DNA of 64,000 nt from Planctomycetota bacterium (lineage in GTDB: Bacteria > Planctomycetota > UBA8742 > UBA2392). The stretch spans positions 496,001 through 560,000 of the forward strand of contig JADKGX010000002.1 in the NCBI GenBank assembly GCA_016722065.1. The letters are read 5' to 3'. The number at the start of each line of letters is the position of its first letter. Positions within the stretch are counted from its first letter, which is position 1. Made by a program: the position numbers and the translations under genes. Below are positions 53,190-62,111 of the stretch, in pieces. The notes beneath the pieces are model-generated. The model was not told where the DNA came from and ran no database searches. It saw nothing but the letters and a program-made list of their open reading frames with translations.

Positions 53190-55394
53190 ATGTCGAACAG
53201 CCGGATGGGCGGCATCAACTTGCTGTTGCTGGTGATCACCCTGGGTGCCCTGCTGTTTGGCGCCTGGGGCTTTCTGCACACCGCAACGCCCGAACGTGGC
53301 AATCAAAGCGCACGCACAGGGCTGGACGACAACAGCCAGGAAGCAACCAGCCCCAGCGATAGTTCGCACGACAAGGCCGACAGCCGACGCCCGATTGTGC
53401 GCCCTGACACCACGGGCGGTACAAAGCCTGAAACCCGGCCCGACACCCGGCCATCCAACACAGAACCACTGCCCGAGAAATTCACCGGTCCGTTTCCAGC
53501 TGGCGAGCCCTCCGACCACGGCGACGCGCGCATTGAAGGCAAGGTACTGGGCGCGGATGGTAAGGGCATCGCCAGCGTGTCGGTTACAGCCCGCCGCAGC
53601 GACCTGGACCTTTCCCCGCCTCCGTTTCAGGGTGACGACCTGGAGGCCTACCGCAGCGACATTGCGCGCTTTCTGGAAGTCTCGGCGCGCGAGCGCCGCA
53701 CCACTACCACCGACGCATCCGGCATTTTTGTGTTCACCGGCCTGGATGGTCGGCTGGCATACAACCTGCATGCCAGCAGTGACGCAGCCGGCAGCGGCGA
53801 CGTAGAGCGCGTTGCAGCTGGCGACTCGCCGGTGATCATTCTGAGTGCCGACAGCCTGCTGCGTGGCAAGGTGCAAAACGCAGAGGGCCAGCCCGTTACT
53901 GCCTTCACGGTGCGCGCCTGGCGCCAGAACCGCGAATGGGAAGCCCGCACCCAGAACTTCAACACTCCCGATGGTCGGTTCTCGATGAATGGCAAGCAGG
54001 GCTCCATGAGCTGTGAAGTCACGGCCAAGGGCTACAGCCAGACGGAAGCCATTGAGGTCAGTGTCGGCCCCAACTCGCCAGAGGTGACGATCACCCTTGG
54101 CAAGGCTGCGGTGTTGGCAGGCACGATCAAGGATCAAGCCGGTGGCCCACTGGCGGGCGCGTCGGTTTACCTGGGCGGCAATGAACAAGGCCGTGGCCGC
54201 TGGAACGGTGGCTGGAACGCCGGCACACGCGTGGTAAGCGACAGCATGGGGCGCTATCGCTTTGACTCGCTTCAGCCCAAGACCCAGTCCGTTACGGCCT
54301 CGTTTGGCGAAAGCACTGCAACGCAGTCTGTGGAGTGCAAAGAAGGAGAGAACACCCTCGACTTCACCCTCGATAGTGGCTCAAGGCTGATTTTCAAACT
54401 GACCGGCCCAACGGGCCAGGCTGTGGACGCCGAAGAGGTGTGGTTTCAGGGCAAGGGCGGCAACTGGTCCACGCCCACGCGCCTGCCAGCCAAGGAGCCC
54501 GGCCGGGCCGAGTATGCCGGCATCAAGGCTGGCGAATACACGGCCACTATCACGGCATCGGGCTGGCCGGCATTGCGCAAGACGCTGACCGTGACCGATG
54601 GCGAGAACAAGTTCGAGTTTCAATTTGCCGATGGCGCGACCTTGACTGGCACAGTCAGTGGCGCCGGCGGCGTGACCTTGAAGAACCTGAACGTGCGGCT
54701 TCGCAAAGACGACGAAGACGCCTACGGTGGCTGGGGAACCGGGCGCTATGCGCAAGTCAACGCTGACGGCAAGTACAAGCTTGGGCCCGCCGAACCTGGC
54801 CAATGGAAGCTGGAGGTATACTCTGGTAACGACTGGAAGCTCGTCCACTCGACGGTAGTGACCCTGGCGGTAGGCGAAAACAGCCAGAGTCTAGTGGTCG
54901 AAGCTGGCGGAACGCTGGTTGTGACCGTGTTGGACGAAGCCGGTAAGCCCGCAGCCCGGGCCGATGTGCAAGTGCGTGGCGACCAGACCTACAACGGGCG
55001 CGCCGACAACGAAGGCAAGGCCACGATCAACTTTGTGGCCGCGGGGACCTACCAGATTTATGCATCCTCAAGGGGCCAAAGCAGCAAGCCGCTGACCTTC
55101 AACGTCAACAATGGCGAGAACCCGATCTCGTTGCGCCTGCAGAAGGCCAATGCCTGCCGCCTGACATACATTTACCCCGACAGCCAGGCGTCCAAGCTGG
55201 GCATGCAGGTCGGGGATCTGGTGTTTGAATACAACGGCGAGCAGATCACCAGCTGGGGCGGGTTAGGTGCGGCGATTCGCAAGACGCGTGCAACCGACGA
55301 CGTGACGATGACCCTGGAGCGCAACGGGCAGACCTTGACATTCAACCTCAAGGGCGGCACCGTCGGGGTTGAGGGCGCGGACGGCGTTCGCTAG
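53190..55394 (+). CDS. Anchored protein with carboxypeptidase-regulatory repeats and PDZ domain
   Basis: The 734-aa protein starts at ATG 53190 with GGAGG. An N-terminal membrane helix (INLLLLVITLGALLFGAWGF) is followed by a low-complexity linker (about 35-105). At least five CarboxypepD_reg-like beta-sandwich repeats follow (KGIASVSVTAR, GPLAGASVYLGG, GKPAARADVQVRG). A C-terminal PDZ domain lies at about 655-725 (CRLTYIYPDSQASKLGMQVGDLV). It is likely an extracytoplasmic scaffold that binds other proteins; there is no protease motif. Confidence 0.75.
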   Translation: MSNSRMGGINLLLLVITLGALLFGAWGFLHTATPERGNQSARTGLDDNSQEATSPSDSSHDKADSRRPIVRPDTTGGTKPETRPDTRPSNTEPLPEKFTGPFPAGEPSDHGDARIEGKVLGADGKGIASVSVTARRSDLDLSPPPFQGDDLEAYRSDIARFLEVSARERRTTTTDASGIFVFTGLDGRLAYNLHASSDAAGSGDVERVAAGDSPVIILSADSLLRGKVQNAEGQPVTAFTVRAWRQNREWEARTQNFNTPDGRFSMNGKQGSMSCEVTAKGYSQTEAIEVSVGPNSPEVTITLGKAAVLAGTIKDQAGGPLAGASVYLGGNEQGRGRWNGGWNAGTRVVSDSMGRYRFDSLQPKTQSVTASFGESTATQSVECKEGENTLDFTLDSGSRLIFKLTGPTGQAVDAEEVWFQGKGGNWSTPTRLPAKEPGRAEYAGIKAGEYTATITASGWPALRKTLTVTDGENKFEFQFADGATLTGTVSGAGGVTLKNLNVRLRKDDEDAYGGWGTGRYAQVNADGKYKLGPAEPGQWKLEVYSGNDWKLVHSTVVTLAVGENSQSLVVEAGGTLVVTVLDEAGKPAARADVQVRGDQTYNGRADNEGKATINFVAAGTYQIYASSRGQSSKPLTFNVNNGENPISLRLQKANACRLTYIYPDSQASKLGMQVGDLVFEYNGEQITSWGGLGAAIRKTRATDDVTMTLERNGQTLTFNLKGGTVGVEGADGVR

Positions 55395-55491
55395 GCGGAT
55401 TCCGGCAGTTCGCGTTCGCAACCGACCCATAGACTTGTCCCTTTTTGTTCGCCCCGGTTCAATCCGGCCCGGGCCGTTTGAACGCGAGTAC

Positions 55492-56154
55492 ATGAGCCAA
55501 GAACCCGACTGGGAAGCCAAGAAGCGCCACTACCAGCGCGCAGACGTTGTCGAAAAGTACAACAAAGTCCGCTTCAAAGGCGGCTTTCACGGTCGCACCA
55601 CGGTCAAGAAATGGTCCATGATCCTGCGCGCCGTGCAGGGCCTGCAGGGCATATCGCGGGTCCTCGACCTGCCCTGTGGCACCGGCCGTTTCACACAGCA
55701 GATCATTGAACACGGCTGGAAGCTGGTCAACGCAGACATCAGCATGCCCATGTTGCGCAGCGCCCGCGAGGTGGCAGAGGGCAATGCCGGGCTGATTGGC
55801 AGCGCGCGCATGGATGCTGAACACCTGCCCTTTGCCGACGGCAGTCTGGACCTTGTGATCAGCATTCGCTTTCTGATGCACGTTCCGCGCAGCGTGCGGG
55901 CAGGAATCTTCCGCGAGTACGCCCGCATCAGCAAACGCTATGTGGTGCTGGACGTGCGGCACAAGTATTGCCTGAACACCTGGTTCAAGCACGTACGCCG
56001 TTTGTTCAGCAAGAAAGTCAAGTTGCCCGAGCACCGCTACAACATGCGCGAGCTGGACGAAGACATCCGGGCTGGCGGGTTGCGGATCGTGCGCAAAGTA
56101 TGGAATGCCCCACCGTTCAGCGAGAAGCTTGTGCTGCTGTGCGAAAAGGCCTGA
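55492..56154 (+). CDS. Class I SAM-dependent methyltransferase
   Basis: The 220-aa enzyme has the SAM-binding motif I LDLPCGTGRF, motif II NADISMPML and a later ARMDAEHLPFADGSLDLV. It matches the methyltransferase-11 type. The substrate is unknown. The ATG at 55492 is chosen over an earlier in-frame start at 55369. It ends in a terminator shared with nuoC. Confidence 0.8.
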   Translation: MSQEPDWEAKKRHYQRADVVEKYNKVRFKGGFHGRTTVKKWSMILRAVQGLQGISRVLDLPCGTGRFTQQIIEHGWKLVNADISMPMLRSAREVAEGNAGLIGSARMDAEHLPFADGSLDLVISIRFLMHVPRSVRAGIFREYARISKRYVVLDVRHKYCLNTWFKHVRRLFSKKVKLPEHRYNMRELDEDIRAGGLRIVRKVWNAPPFSEKLVLLCEKA

Positions 56155-56158
56155 ACAA

Positions 56159-56183
56159 AACACCCCGCATCCGCGGGGTTTTT
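56159..56183. terminator. Bidirectional terminator between methyltransferase and nuoC
   Basis: ACCCCGC (56162-56168) and GCGGGGT (56173-56179) form a stem with flanking A and T runs on both sides (TTTTT after). It ends the methyltransferase on + and nuoC on -. Confidence 0.85.
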
Positions 56184-56221
56184 GTGAAGTCGTATCTCGG
56201 CGGCCAGCGCTGCAGTACGGG

Positions 56222-56806
56222 CTATTCCACTTCTTCCGCGCGAATGAAGTTGTCGCGCTCGCCTCGGCCGGTCAAAGGGTAGTCCTTGCGCAGCGGGAAA
56301 TGCTCGTAGTAATCGGGCATCAGCACCCGGCGCAGGTCCGGGTGGCCGGTGAACTCGATACCGAACATGTCGTAGACTTCGCGCTCAATCCAGGGACCGC
56401 CCCGGTAGATGCCCACGCTGCTGGCAATGCGCGGGTCGTGCTCCGGCAAGTCAGCTTCCAGGCGCACGCGCTTGCCGTGTGAGTAGCTGTACACGATGTA
56501 GATCATCGTGAAGCGGCGCGCGGGCTCAAAGTCTTCGCGGCGAAGATTGTCCACGCAGGTGATGTCCGTGGGCATGTTGAAAGCAAGCTCAGGGTCGCTG
56601 CGCAAGATCTCCAGGATCGCGCGCACGTTCTGGCGCTCAAACTTCATCACGGTTTGCCCGGAAACTGTCTCCAGCGACTTGATCAGGTGCCCCAGCTTGC
56701 GCTGCAGCAGGTCATGATCAAGCTGGTTTTCTTTCAACGGCTTTGCCAGGCGCGAATGGGCGTCGTGCGTGGGTGGCAGTTGCGGAGCGGGCTTTGCGTC
56801 AGCCAT
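56222..56806 (-). CDS. nuoC: NADH-quinone oxidoreductase subunit C
   Basis: NuoC (194 aa, ATG 56806) is a hydrophilic arm subunit of respiratory complex I at the inner membrane. It shows the 30-kDa signature EREVYDMFGIEFTGHPDLRRVLMPDYYEHFPLRKDYP. It starts 4 bp after the nuoB stop. The operon ends here, with no nuoD following, so the rest of the complex must lie elsewhere. Confidence 0.92.
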   Translation of the reverse strand: MADAKPAPQLPPTHDAHSRLAKPLKENQLDHDLLQRKLGHLIKSLETVSGQTVMKFERQNVRAILEILRSDPELAFNMPTDITCVDNLRREDFEPARRFTMIYIVYSYSHGKRVRLEADLPEHDPRIASSVGIYRGGPWIEREVYDMFGIEFTGHPDLRRVLMPDYYEHFPLRKDYPLTGRGERDNFIRAEEVE

Positions 56807-56810
56807 GGGT

Positions 56811-57350
56811 TCAGTGGGTCCGGGCCGCGGCCTGGGCGGCAAGGTCTTCGGAGGTGCGGGTGAACTCGCGGCGCTCGGCCTGGCCGTCGATGATCTTTTG
56901 AATCTGCAGCACGCCGTCGATCAGGCTTTCCGGTCGCGGCGGGCAACCTGGCACGTAGACGTCGACGGGAATGAACTGGTCGACGCCCTGGATCTGGGTG
57001 TAGGTGTTGAACACGCCACCGGTGCTGGCACAGGCGCCCATGCTGATGACCCACTTGGGTTCGGCAACCTGCTGATAGATCTGAGAAAGCACCGGCATCA
57101 TCTTCAATGTCACGCGTCCCGCCACGACAATCAGGTCACTCTGGCGCGGGCTGAATCGCACCACTTCGGCGCCAAAACGCGCCATGTCGTAACGGCTGCT
57201 CATGGTCGCCATGAACTCAATGGCGCAGCAGGCTGTGCCAAAGGGATAGGGCCAGATGCTGTTCTTGCGGCCCCAGGCGATCAGCTTGTTCACCTGGGTG
57301 GTGAAGTAGCCGTCGCCGGCCAGCGAAGGAATCAGTTGTTCCAGACCCAT
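56811..57350 (-). CDS. nuoB: NADH-quinone oxidoreductase subunit B
   Basis: NuoB (179 aa) binds the terminal Fe-S cluster N2. The cluster cysteines are visible: adjacent Cys in GTACCAIEF, a third in MGACASTGGVF and a fourth in VPGCPPRPE. It is a core subunit of complex I at the quinone site. It lies between nuoA and nuoC, 9 bp after nuoA. Confidence 0.95.
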   Translation of the reverse strand: MGLEQLIPSLAGDGYFTTQVNKLIAWGRKNSIWPYPFGTACCAIEFMATMSSRYDMARFGAEVVRFSPRQSDLIVVAGRVTLKMMPVLSQIYQQVAEPKWVISMGACASTGGVFNTYTQIQGVDQFIPVDVYVPGCPPRPESLIDGVLQIQKIIDGQAERREFTRTSEDLAAQAAARTH

Positions 57351-57359
57351 ACCAAATCC

Positions 57360-57845
57360 TCAAGCTGCGTGTTTGGTGCCGTGTGTGTCGTGTTCGGCGT
57401 TGTCTTCTGCGGCAGTGGCGCTTGCTGTTGCATCATAGTGGCGCGCGGCGTCTTCGGGGTTTGCGCCCAGAGGCACGTTCCAGTCCAGCACGCCTTTGCG
57501 CCACGCATACAGCAGGCCCATGCCCAGAACGGCTAGAAAGATGCCGACTTCTGCCAAGTACTCAAAACCCTTACCTTCGGCGATGTCGCGGGTGAACGTC
57601 GCTGCATAGGGTGCCAGCAGCACGGTTTCGATATCGAACAAAACAAACAACATGGCCAGAATGAAGAACCGCACATTGAACTCGGTGCGCGTCGGGCCAA
57701 TCTGTGGCACGCCACATTCCAGTGGTTCTTCCTTTACCCAGCCGCGTTTGCGGCGACCCACCATCGACGAAACGACCAGCCCGCCCGCTGCCACGGTGAA
57801 AATCAGCACGCAATAAATGGCAAGGCTGAAAATGTCCTGGTCCAC
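57360..57845 (-). CDS. nuoA: NADH-quinone oxidoreductase subunit A
   Basis: NuoA (161 aa, GTG start) is a three-helix membrane subunit of complex I. The conserved ECGVPQIGPTRTEFNVRFFI and the DIETVLLAPYA helix are present. The C-terminus is longer than usual, ending in an acidic/His-rich tail (AEDNAEHDTHGTKHAA). It is the first gene of the nuoABC unit. Confidence 0.92.
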   Translation of the reverse strand: MDQDIFSLAIYCVLIFTVAAGGLVVSSMVGRRKRGWVKEEPLECGVPQIGPTRTEFNVRFFILAMLFVLFDIETVLLAPYAATFTRDIAEGKGFEYLAEVGIFLAVLGMGLLYAWRKGVLDWNVPLGANPEDAARHYDATASATAAEDNAEHDTHGTKHAA

Positions 57846-58335
57846 GATGCAAGCTCCTTCAGCCCTAAGGTTTAGCCTGTTCGGCCTGATGGTGCAAGGG
57901 CACCTGCCCTGTGCGCCGACCCCGCAGGCCGCCCGGGCGCGTAGCGTGATTAAAGTGCAGGGGCAACCCTCCCGGGCTGCCCCTTTTTTCCTTACGTATG
58001 AAAACTACGCAGGGGATCGGGCGTCGATCTAACGAGCCCGTCGAACTCTGTTAGACGCGCCCCCTACGCTTTCGGCCTTCAATAATCACGGATCACCCCC
58101 TTTTCTAGTTGGTCATGGTCGCAGCGGCGCGTGAAAGCGTGGTACGCCGCGTTGACCGAAGGAAATCGCCCGCGTCCGGGCCCGTGTGTCAGCCACCGCC
58201 ATGACTGACGATGGAAGTCTATCCCATCAAGCAGGATGCGCCAAATACTTCGTGTCAGTTTCTTTTCCACAGCTTGTGGAAAACTGCCCGCTAGCTGCTC
58301 TTGACAAGTCAACGATGGGCGGTTGCAGCGTGGGT
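57846..58335. other. 490-bp intergenic region with several structured elements
   Basis: Four items lie here: (1) an AGGGGCA/TGCCCCT hairpin with a T6 run on the + strand at 57959-57989; (2) a foldable segment at 58019-58061, with TCTAAC/GTTAGA and flanking GC pairs; (3) an inverted pair of TTTTCCACA (58263-58271 and 58275-58283), a DnaA-box-like word; (4) a minus-strand 77-aa open frame (58079-58312, TTG start) with no recognised family. No tRNA is seen. Confidence 0.4.
57959..57989 (+). terminator. Orphan terminator-like hairpin on the + strand
   Basis: AGGGGCA (57959-57965) and TGCCCCT (57978-57984) form a stem with a T6 run at 57984-57989. No + strand gene precedes it. It may end antisense or small RNA transcription. 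Confidence 0.55.
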
Positions 58336-59940
58336 CTATTCTTCCAGTTCCACGCGCTCGCGCGCCTTGAACTTCAGCTTGACCGGCACGTCGGTGAAGG
58401 CCGTGGTCTCATGCAGCCGGTGCCGCAGGTAAGTGCGCCAGTTATCAGGAAACAGTTCGGGGTCGTTGACGAAAACGACAATCTGGGGCGGGAAGACACT
58501 GACCTGCGTGCTGTAGAAAATGCGGCCCAGTTTACTTTGCCGCGGCTGTGGGTGGTGGCGTTCAAAGGCCGCCGTGATAACGCGATTCAGTTCACCCGTG
58601 CCCACGCGTTGGCCACTTTGGCGGTGCAGATCGCGTGCCAGGTCAACAACGGCGAACACATTTTCCTTCAGCTTGGCCGACATGAACACAATCGGCGCAA
58701 AGTCAACCTGCCCCAGCATGCGGCGCAGATACTTGCTGTATTCGTCGGGGTCGACGCCGTTGGTCAGATCCCATTTGTTCACGGCGATGATCGTGGGTTT
58801 GTAGCCCGCCAGGGCAACATCAATCAGCTTGCGATCCATCTGTGAAACGGGCGCCAGGGCATCCAGCATCAACACAACCACGCTGGCGCGGCGCACAGCG
58901 CGAAAGGCCCTGGATTGGCTGAAGAACTCGACACTGTGCTGCAGGCTGTGCTTCTTGCGCACGCCCGCCGTATCAATCGCCACAAAGGTCTGACCGTCAA
59001 AGTTGAACCGAACGTCAACCGAATCTCGTGTGGTACCTGCAAGCTCGCTGGCAATCACGCGTTCGTCGTCGGCCAGGACATTGACAAAGCTGGACTTGCC
59101 GACGTTTCGCCGCCCGACAACTGCCAGCAGCAGTTCCGGCGCGTCCAGAGTTTCTGCTTCGTTGCGCGGGGGCAGCACTTCGCAGATGGCATGGCGCAGG
59201 GCCTTCAGGTTGCGCGCACTGCGGGCCGAAATCCGCTGGGGGTCACCCAGACCCAGTTCGTACAACGCATTGGCGGAATCATCCAGCGAGGGATCATCCA
59301 GCTTGTTGGCCACCAGCAGCACTTTTCGGTTGGCGCGCCGCAGCCGATCCGCCACCTTCAGGTCCAGCCCGATCACGCCGTCGCGCGCGTCCAGCACAAA
59401 CAACACCACGTCGGCCGTCGCCATGGCGTTGTCAATTTGTTCCTCCACGTGGGGCAGCACCTCGGCTTCATCCACAATGCCGATACCCGCCGTGTCAAAC
59501 AGTTCCACAACCCGTTCCTGGCCTGTGGCGCTGCGCAACTGAACCAGGGCGCTGACGCGGTCTCGGGTTGTTCCCGGCCGGTCGTCTTCAATGGCGATTC
59601 GGCTGCCAGCCAGGCGATTGAACAAGCTGCTTTTGCCCACGTTGGGGCGGCCCACAATCGCCACTACCGGCACGCGGCCCTGGCGTTGCGGGCCCGCATC
59701 CTGGCCCAGTTCGGCCGCACTGCGCTGACGGCGCGTGAAGGGCTTACCCTGCGAAGTTACGCGTGGTGAAGGCGCGGGTGTGGGGCGCTTTTTGACCTTG
59801 GGTGCTTTTCGCCGCCCCTGCACCTTGGCGTTGGGCCGCTTGCGCTTCTTTCGCGCAGTCTCCAGCCGCCGCCAATCGGCGTTGGGATTGCGCCTTCGGC
59901 GCTGGCGCAGGGCCGCGCCTTTTTTGAATTTTTTGGGCAT
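58336..59940 (-). CDS. der: Ribosome-assembly GTPase Der (EngA)
   Basis: Der (534 aa from ATG 59940) has two tandem GTPase domains and a KH-like C-terminus and acts in 50S assembly. G1 motifs GRPNVGKSS and GRRNVGKSS, G3 DTAGI and DTAGV, and G4 NKLD and NKWD are all present. The N-terminus has an extra basic stretch of about 80 aa (KK/RR-rich, then Pro/Ser-rich), not part of the usual protein. The start at 59991 is rejected as too long. Confidence 0.94.
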   Translation of the reverse strand: MPKKFKKGAALRQRRRRNPNADWRRLETARKKRKRPNAKVQGRRKAPKVKKRPTPAPSPRVTSQGKPFTRRQRSAAELGQDAGPQRQGRVPVVAIVGRPNVGKSSLFNRLAGSRIAIEDDRPGTTRDRVSALVQLRSATGQERVVELFDTAGIGIVDEAEVLPHVEEQIDNAMATADVVLFVLDARDGVIGLDLKVADRLRRANRKVLLVANKLDDPSLDDSANALYELGLGDPQRISARSARNLKALRHAICEVLPPRNEAETLDAPELLLAVVGRRNVGKSSFVNVLADDERVIASELAGTTRDSVDVRFNFDGQTFVAIDTAGVRKKHSLQHSVEFFSQSRAFRAVRRASVVVLMLDALAPVSQMDRKLIDVALAGYKPTIIAVNKWDLTNGVDPDEYSKYLRRMLGQVDFAPIVFMSAKLKENVFAVVDLARDLHRQSGQRVGTGELNRVITAAFERHHPQPRQSKLGRIFYSTQVSVFPPQIVVFVNDPELFPDNWRTYLRHRLHETTAFTDVPVKLKFKARERVELEE

Positions 59941-59992
59941 GGGCTCACCGTGAATCGGCGCGCACATTGCTGCCAAGTGGCCAGGAAACAAG

Positions 59993-60018
59993 AGGGGGCG
60001 ACCCCAAGGTCGCCCCCT
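59993..60018 (-). terminator. Terminator of the Bax-inhibitor-like gene
   Basis: AGGGGGCGACC (59993-60003) and GGTCGCCCCCT (60008-60018) form a perfect 11-bp stem with a CCAA loop. It ends the minus-strand gene at 60038. Confidence 0.8.
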
Positions 60019-60037
60019 TCATTTCCTCTAAATCGGC

Positions 60038-60874
60038 CTAGTTGCGGTTGGAACCCAGGAAATACAGGGCGTACCGGAACAGCATGATGAAGTCATACAG
60101 CAGGTTGATTGCCGCACTGACGGCATCGTTGGCCACGTAATAGTCGCGCACAACACGCGACGTATCAAACAGCGTGAAACCCACAAACAACAGCATGCCT
60201 GCGCCCATCAACACCATCTGCAGCGGGCTGGAAAACGGAACAAACATGCTGATCAGGATGAAGCCGATCAACACCAGAACGCCCGCAAACAGGTAGCTGC
60301 CCAAACCGCGAAAATCCTTGCCTGTCGTGAAGGTGTACACCGTCAAACCAAAGAATGTCACGGTGGCCACGCCCAGCGCCAGCACAATGGCCATTCCCAT
60401 GCCGTTGGCCACGTGGGCCATCAGAAGCGGTGCCAGCATGGCCCCAGCGGAACCCGCAAACACATACAGCAGCGCGGTCTTAAGCGGGCTGTGGTTCTTG
60501 CGCGTGAACACAACGACCAGATAGCTGACAAAGAACGTAATCATGCCGCCAAGCCACAGGCCATTGACGGCGCCCGGGTTGTTCTGGGCAATGAAGTGAT
60601 CCACGGCCAAGGTACCACCAAACGCTGCAGCCATGGCGGTGGCCAGCGACGTGGCAAAGTACAGGTACACCTTGCGCGCAAAGGCCGCCACGGCGGGGTT
60701 TGAAAGATCACCGGCATGGGCAACCATGGCCGGGTCTGCGAACTGGCCGTCGCCATAGTATTGGTCGGCCGGCACACCCTGGGCCTGACCATACTGCGGC
60801 GGTGCCCCGTAAGGCTGTGGCGGGTATGGGTTGGGATTGCGACCGTAGGGCGTTTGAGGCTGGTTCTGGTACAT
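60038..60874 (-). CDS. Bax inhibitor-1 family membrane protein
   Basis: The 278-aa protein has a Pro/Gln/Tyr-rich N-terminal tail of about 45 aa, then seven hydrophobic helices. The family end is present: LFVGFTLFDTSRVVRDYYVAND, then AAINLLYDFIMLFRYALYFLG. These UPF0005/BI-1 proteins are calcium-leak or related channels. The ATG at 60874 has AGGAG upstream. It stands alone between der and trpS. Confidence 0.85.
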   Translation of the reverse strand: MYQNQPQTPYGRNPNPYPPQPYGAPPQYGQAQGVPADQYYGDGQFADPAMVAHAGDLSNPAVAAFARKVYLYFATSLATAMAAAFGGTLAVDHFIAQNNPGAVNGLWLGGMITFFVSYLVVVFTRKNHSPLKTALLYVFAGSAGAMLAPLLMAHVANGMGMAIVLALGVATVTFFGLTVYTFTTGKDFRGLGSYLFAGVLVLIGFILISMFVPFSSPLQMVLMGAGMLLFVGFTLFDTSRVVRDYYVANDAVSAAINLLYDFIMLFRYALYFLGSNRN

Positions 60875-60945
60875 GGGGTCTCCTGACTTCAACTCATCTT
60901 GCCCAATTGTAGGGCGCGAAGGAAACTCTGTCGCGCCAATTCGCT

Positions 60946-61938
60946 CTATCGCAGACCAGTCGCATTGCGAACCTGGTCCGTTAGTCTGATTGCGATTTCG
61001 CGGGCGCGGGTTGCGCCTTCGGACAGCACTTTTTCCACATACGAGGGGTCCTGGGCCAGCGAATCGTAGCGCTTTCTGGCCTCGCCGAACCTGGCAAAGA
61101 AATAGTCCGCCAGACGCTTTTTGAAGTCGCCATAGCCAGTGCCACCCCTTTCATACTGCGCTCGGATCTCCTTGAGTTCCTGCGGCGAGGCAAACAGCTT
61201 CAACAGTGCAAACACATTGCAGGTGTCCGGATTCTTGGGTGCCTCCAGCGCCGTGCTGTCGGTCTTAACGCTCATGATGCGCTTGCGGATTTCCTTTTCC
61301 GGCCCGAACAGGTCGATTGTGTTGCCGTAGCTCTTGGACATTTTCTGGCCATCTGTGCCCGGCACGACGGCTGCGTCGTCCAGAATCATGGGCTTTGGCA
61401 GCTTCAACACGCCGCCTTCGCCCGTGGCCGGGTCAAAGCCTGGGCAATAAGTCTGGTTGAATTTCACCGCGATATCGCGCGTGATTTCCACGTGCTGCTT
61501 CTGGTCTTTCCCCACGGGAACAACGTCACTGTGATAGATCAGGATGTCGGCGGCCATCAACACGGGGTAGGCAAACAGGCCGTGGTCGGCGCTGATTCCC
61601 TTGGCCGTCTTGTCCTTGTAACTGTGGGCGCGCTCCAGCAGCCCCATCGGCGTGACGGTACTCAACACCCAGGCAAGTTCCGTGACCTCCGGGATGTCAC
61701 TTTGGCGGAACAAAATCGCCTTGGCCGGGTCCAGGCCAAGGGCGAGGTAATTCAGGGCTACATCATGAACCAGCTCGCGCAGCTTGGCTGCATCGCGAAT
61801 CGTGGTCAACGCATGCAGGTCTGCAATGAAGTACAGACCCTCGCCCTTGTGTTGCAGTTCGACAAACTGGGCAATGGCACCAAAGTAGTTGCCAATGTGC
61901 AGTTTGCCCGACGGTTGTACGCCACTAAGTATTCGCAT
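60946..61938 (-). CDS. trpS: Tryptophanyl-tRNA synthetase
   Basis: TrpS (330 aa) charges tRNA-Trp in the cytosol. Class I signatures HIGNYFGA (HIGH) and GQKMSKSYGN (KMSKS) are present, as is GVQPSGKLHIGN at the start. The longer frame from 62085 adds a basic stretch without conservation and overlaps the divergent YceI leader; ATG 61938 with AAAGGG upstream is used. Confidence 0.95.
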   Translation of the reverse strand: MRILSGVQPSGKLHIGNYFGAIAQFVELQHKGEGLYFIADLHALTTIRDAAKLRELVHDVALNYLALGLDPAKAILFRQSDIPEVTELAWVLSTVTPMGLLERAHSYKDKTAKGISADHGLFAYPVLMAADILIYHSDVVPVGKDQKQHVEITRDIAVKFNQTYCPGFDPATGEGGVLKLPKPMILDDAAVVPGTDGQKMSKSYGNTIDLFGPEKEIRKRIMSVKTDSTALEAPKNPDTCNVFALLKLFASPQELKEIRAQYERGGTGYGDFKKRLADYFFARFGEARKRYDSLAQDPSYVEKVLSEGATRAREIAIRLTDQVRNATGLR

Positions 61939-62111
61939 GGCCCGGTCCCTTTTCCAACTTGATACAGAGACGTACCGGGGTTGCAAGGTCTCTTGGCGCC
62001 GCGCCTGCCCCCGCAACGAGGTGCGCTGGCCCGGAAAGCCCGGAATAGTTCTATATCGAACTCTGTTTTGCTGTGAGAACGTCACGGATCAAACCGAACA
62101 TGGAGGCCAGC

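Noticed and set aside
57817..58032. 71-aa plus-strand ORF before der
   Set aside because: It runs through a strong terminator hairpin and has no protein features.
58079..58312. 77-aa minus-strand ORF before der
   Set aside because: TTG start, no clear SD, no recognised family, and it overlaps the TTTTCCACA inverted pair. Too weak to call a gene.
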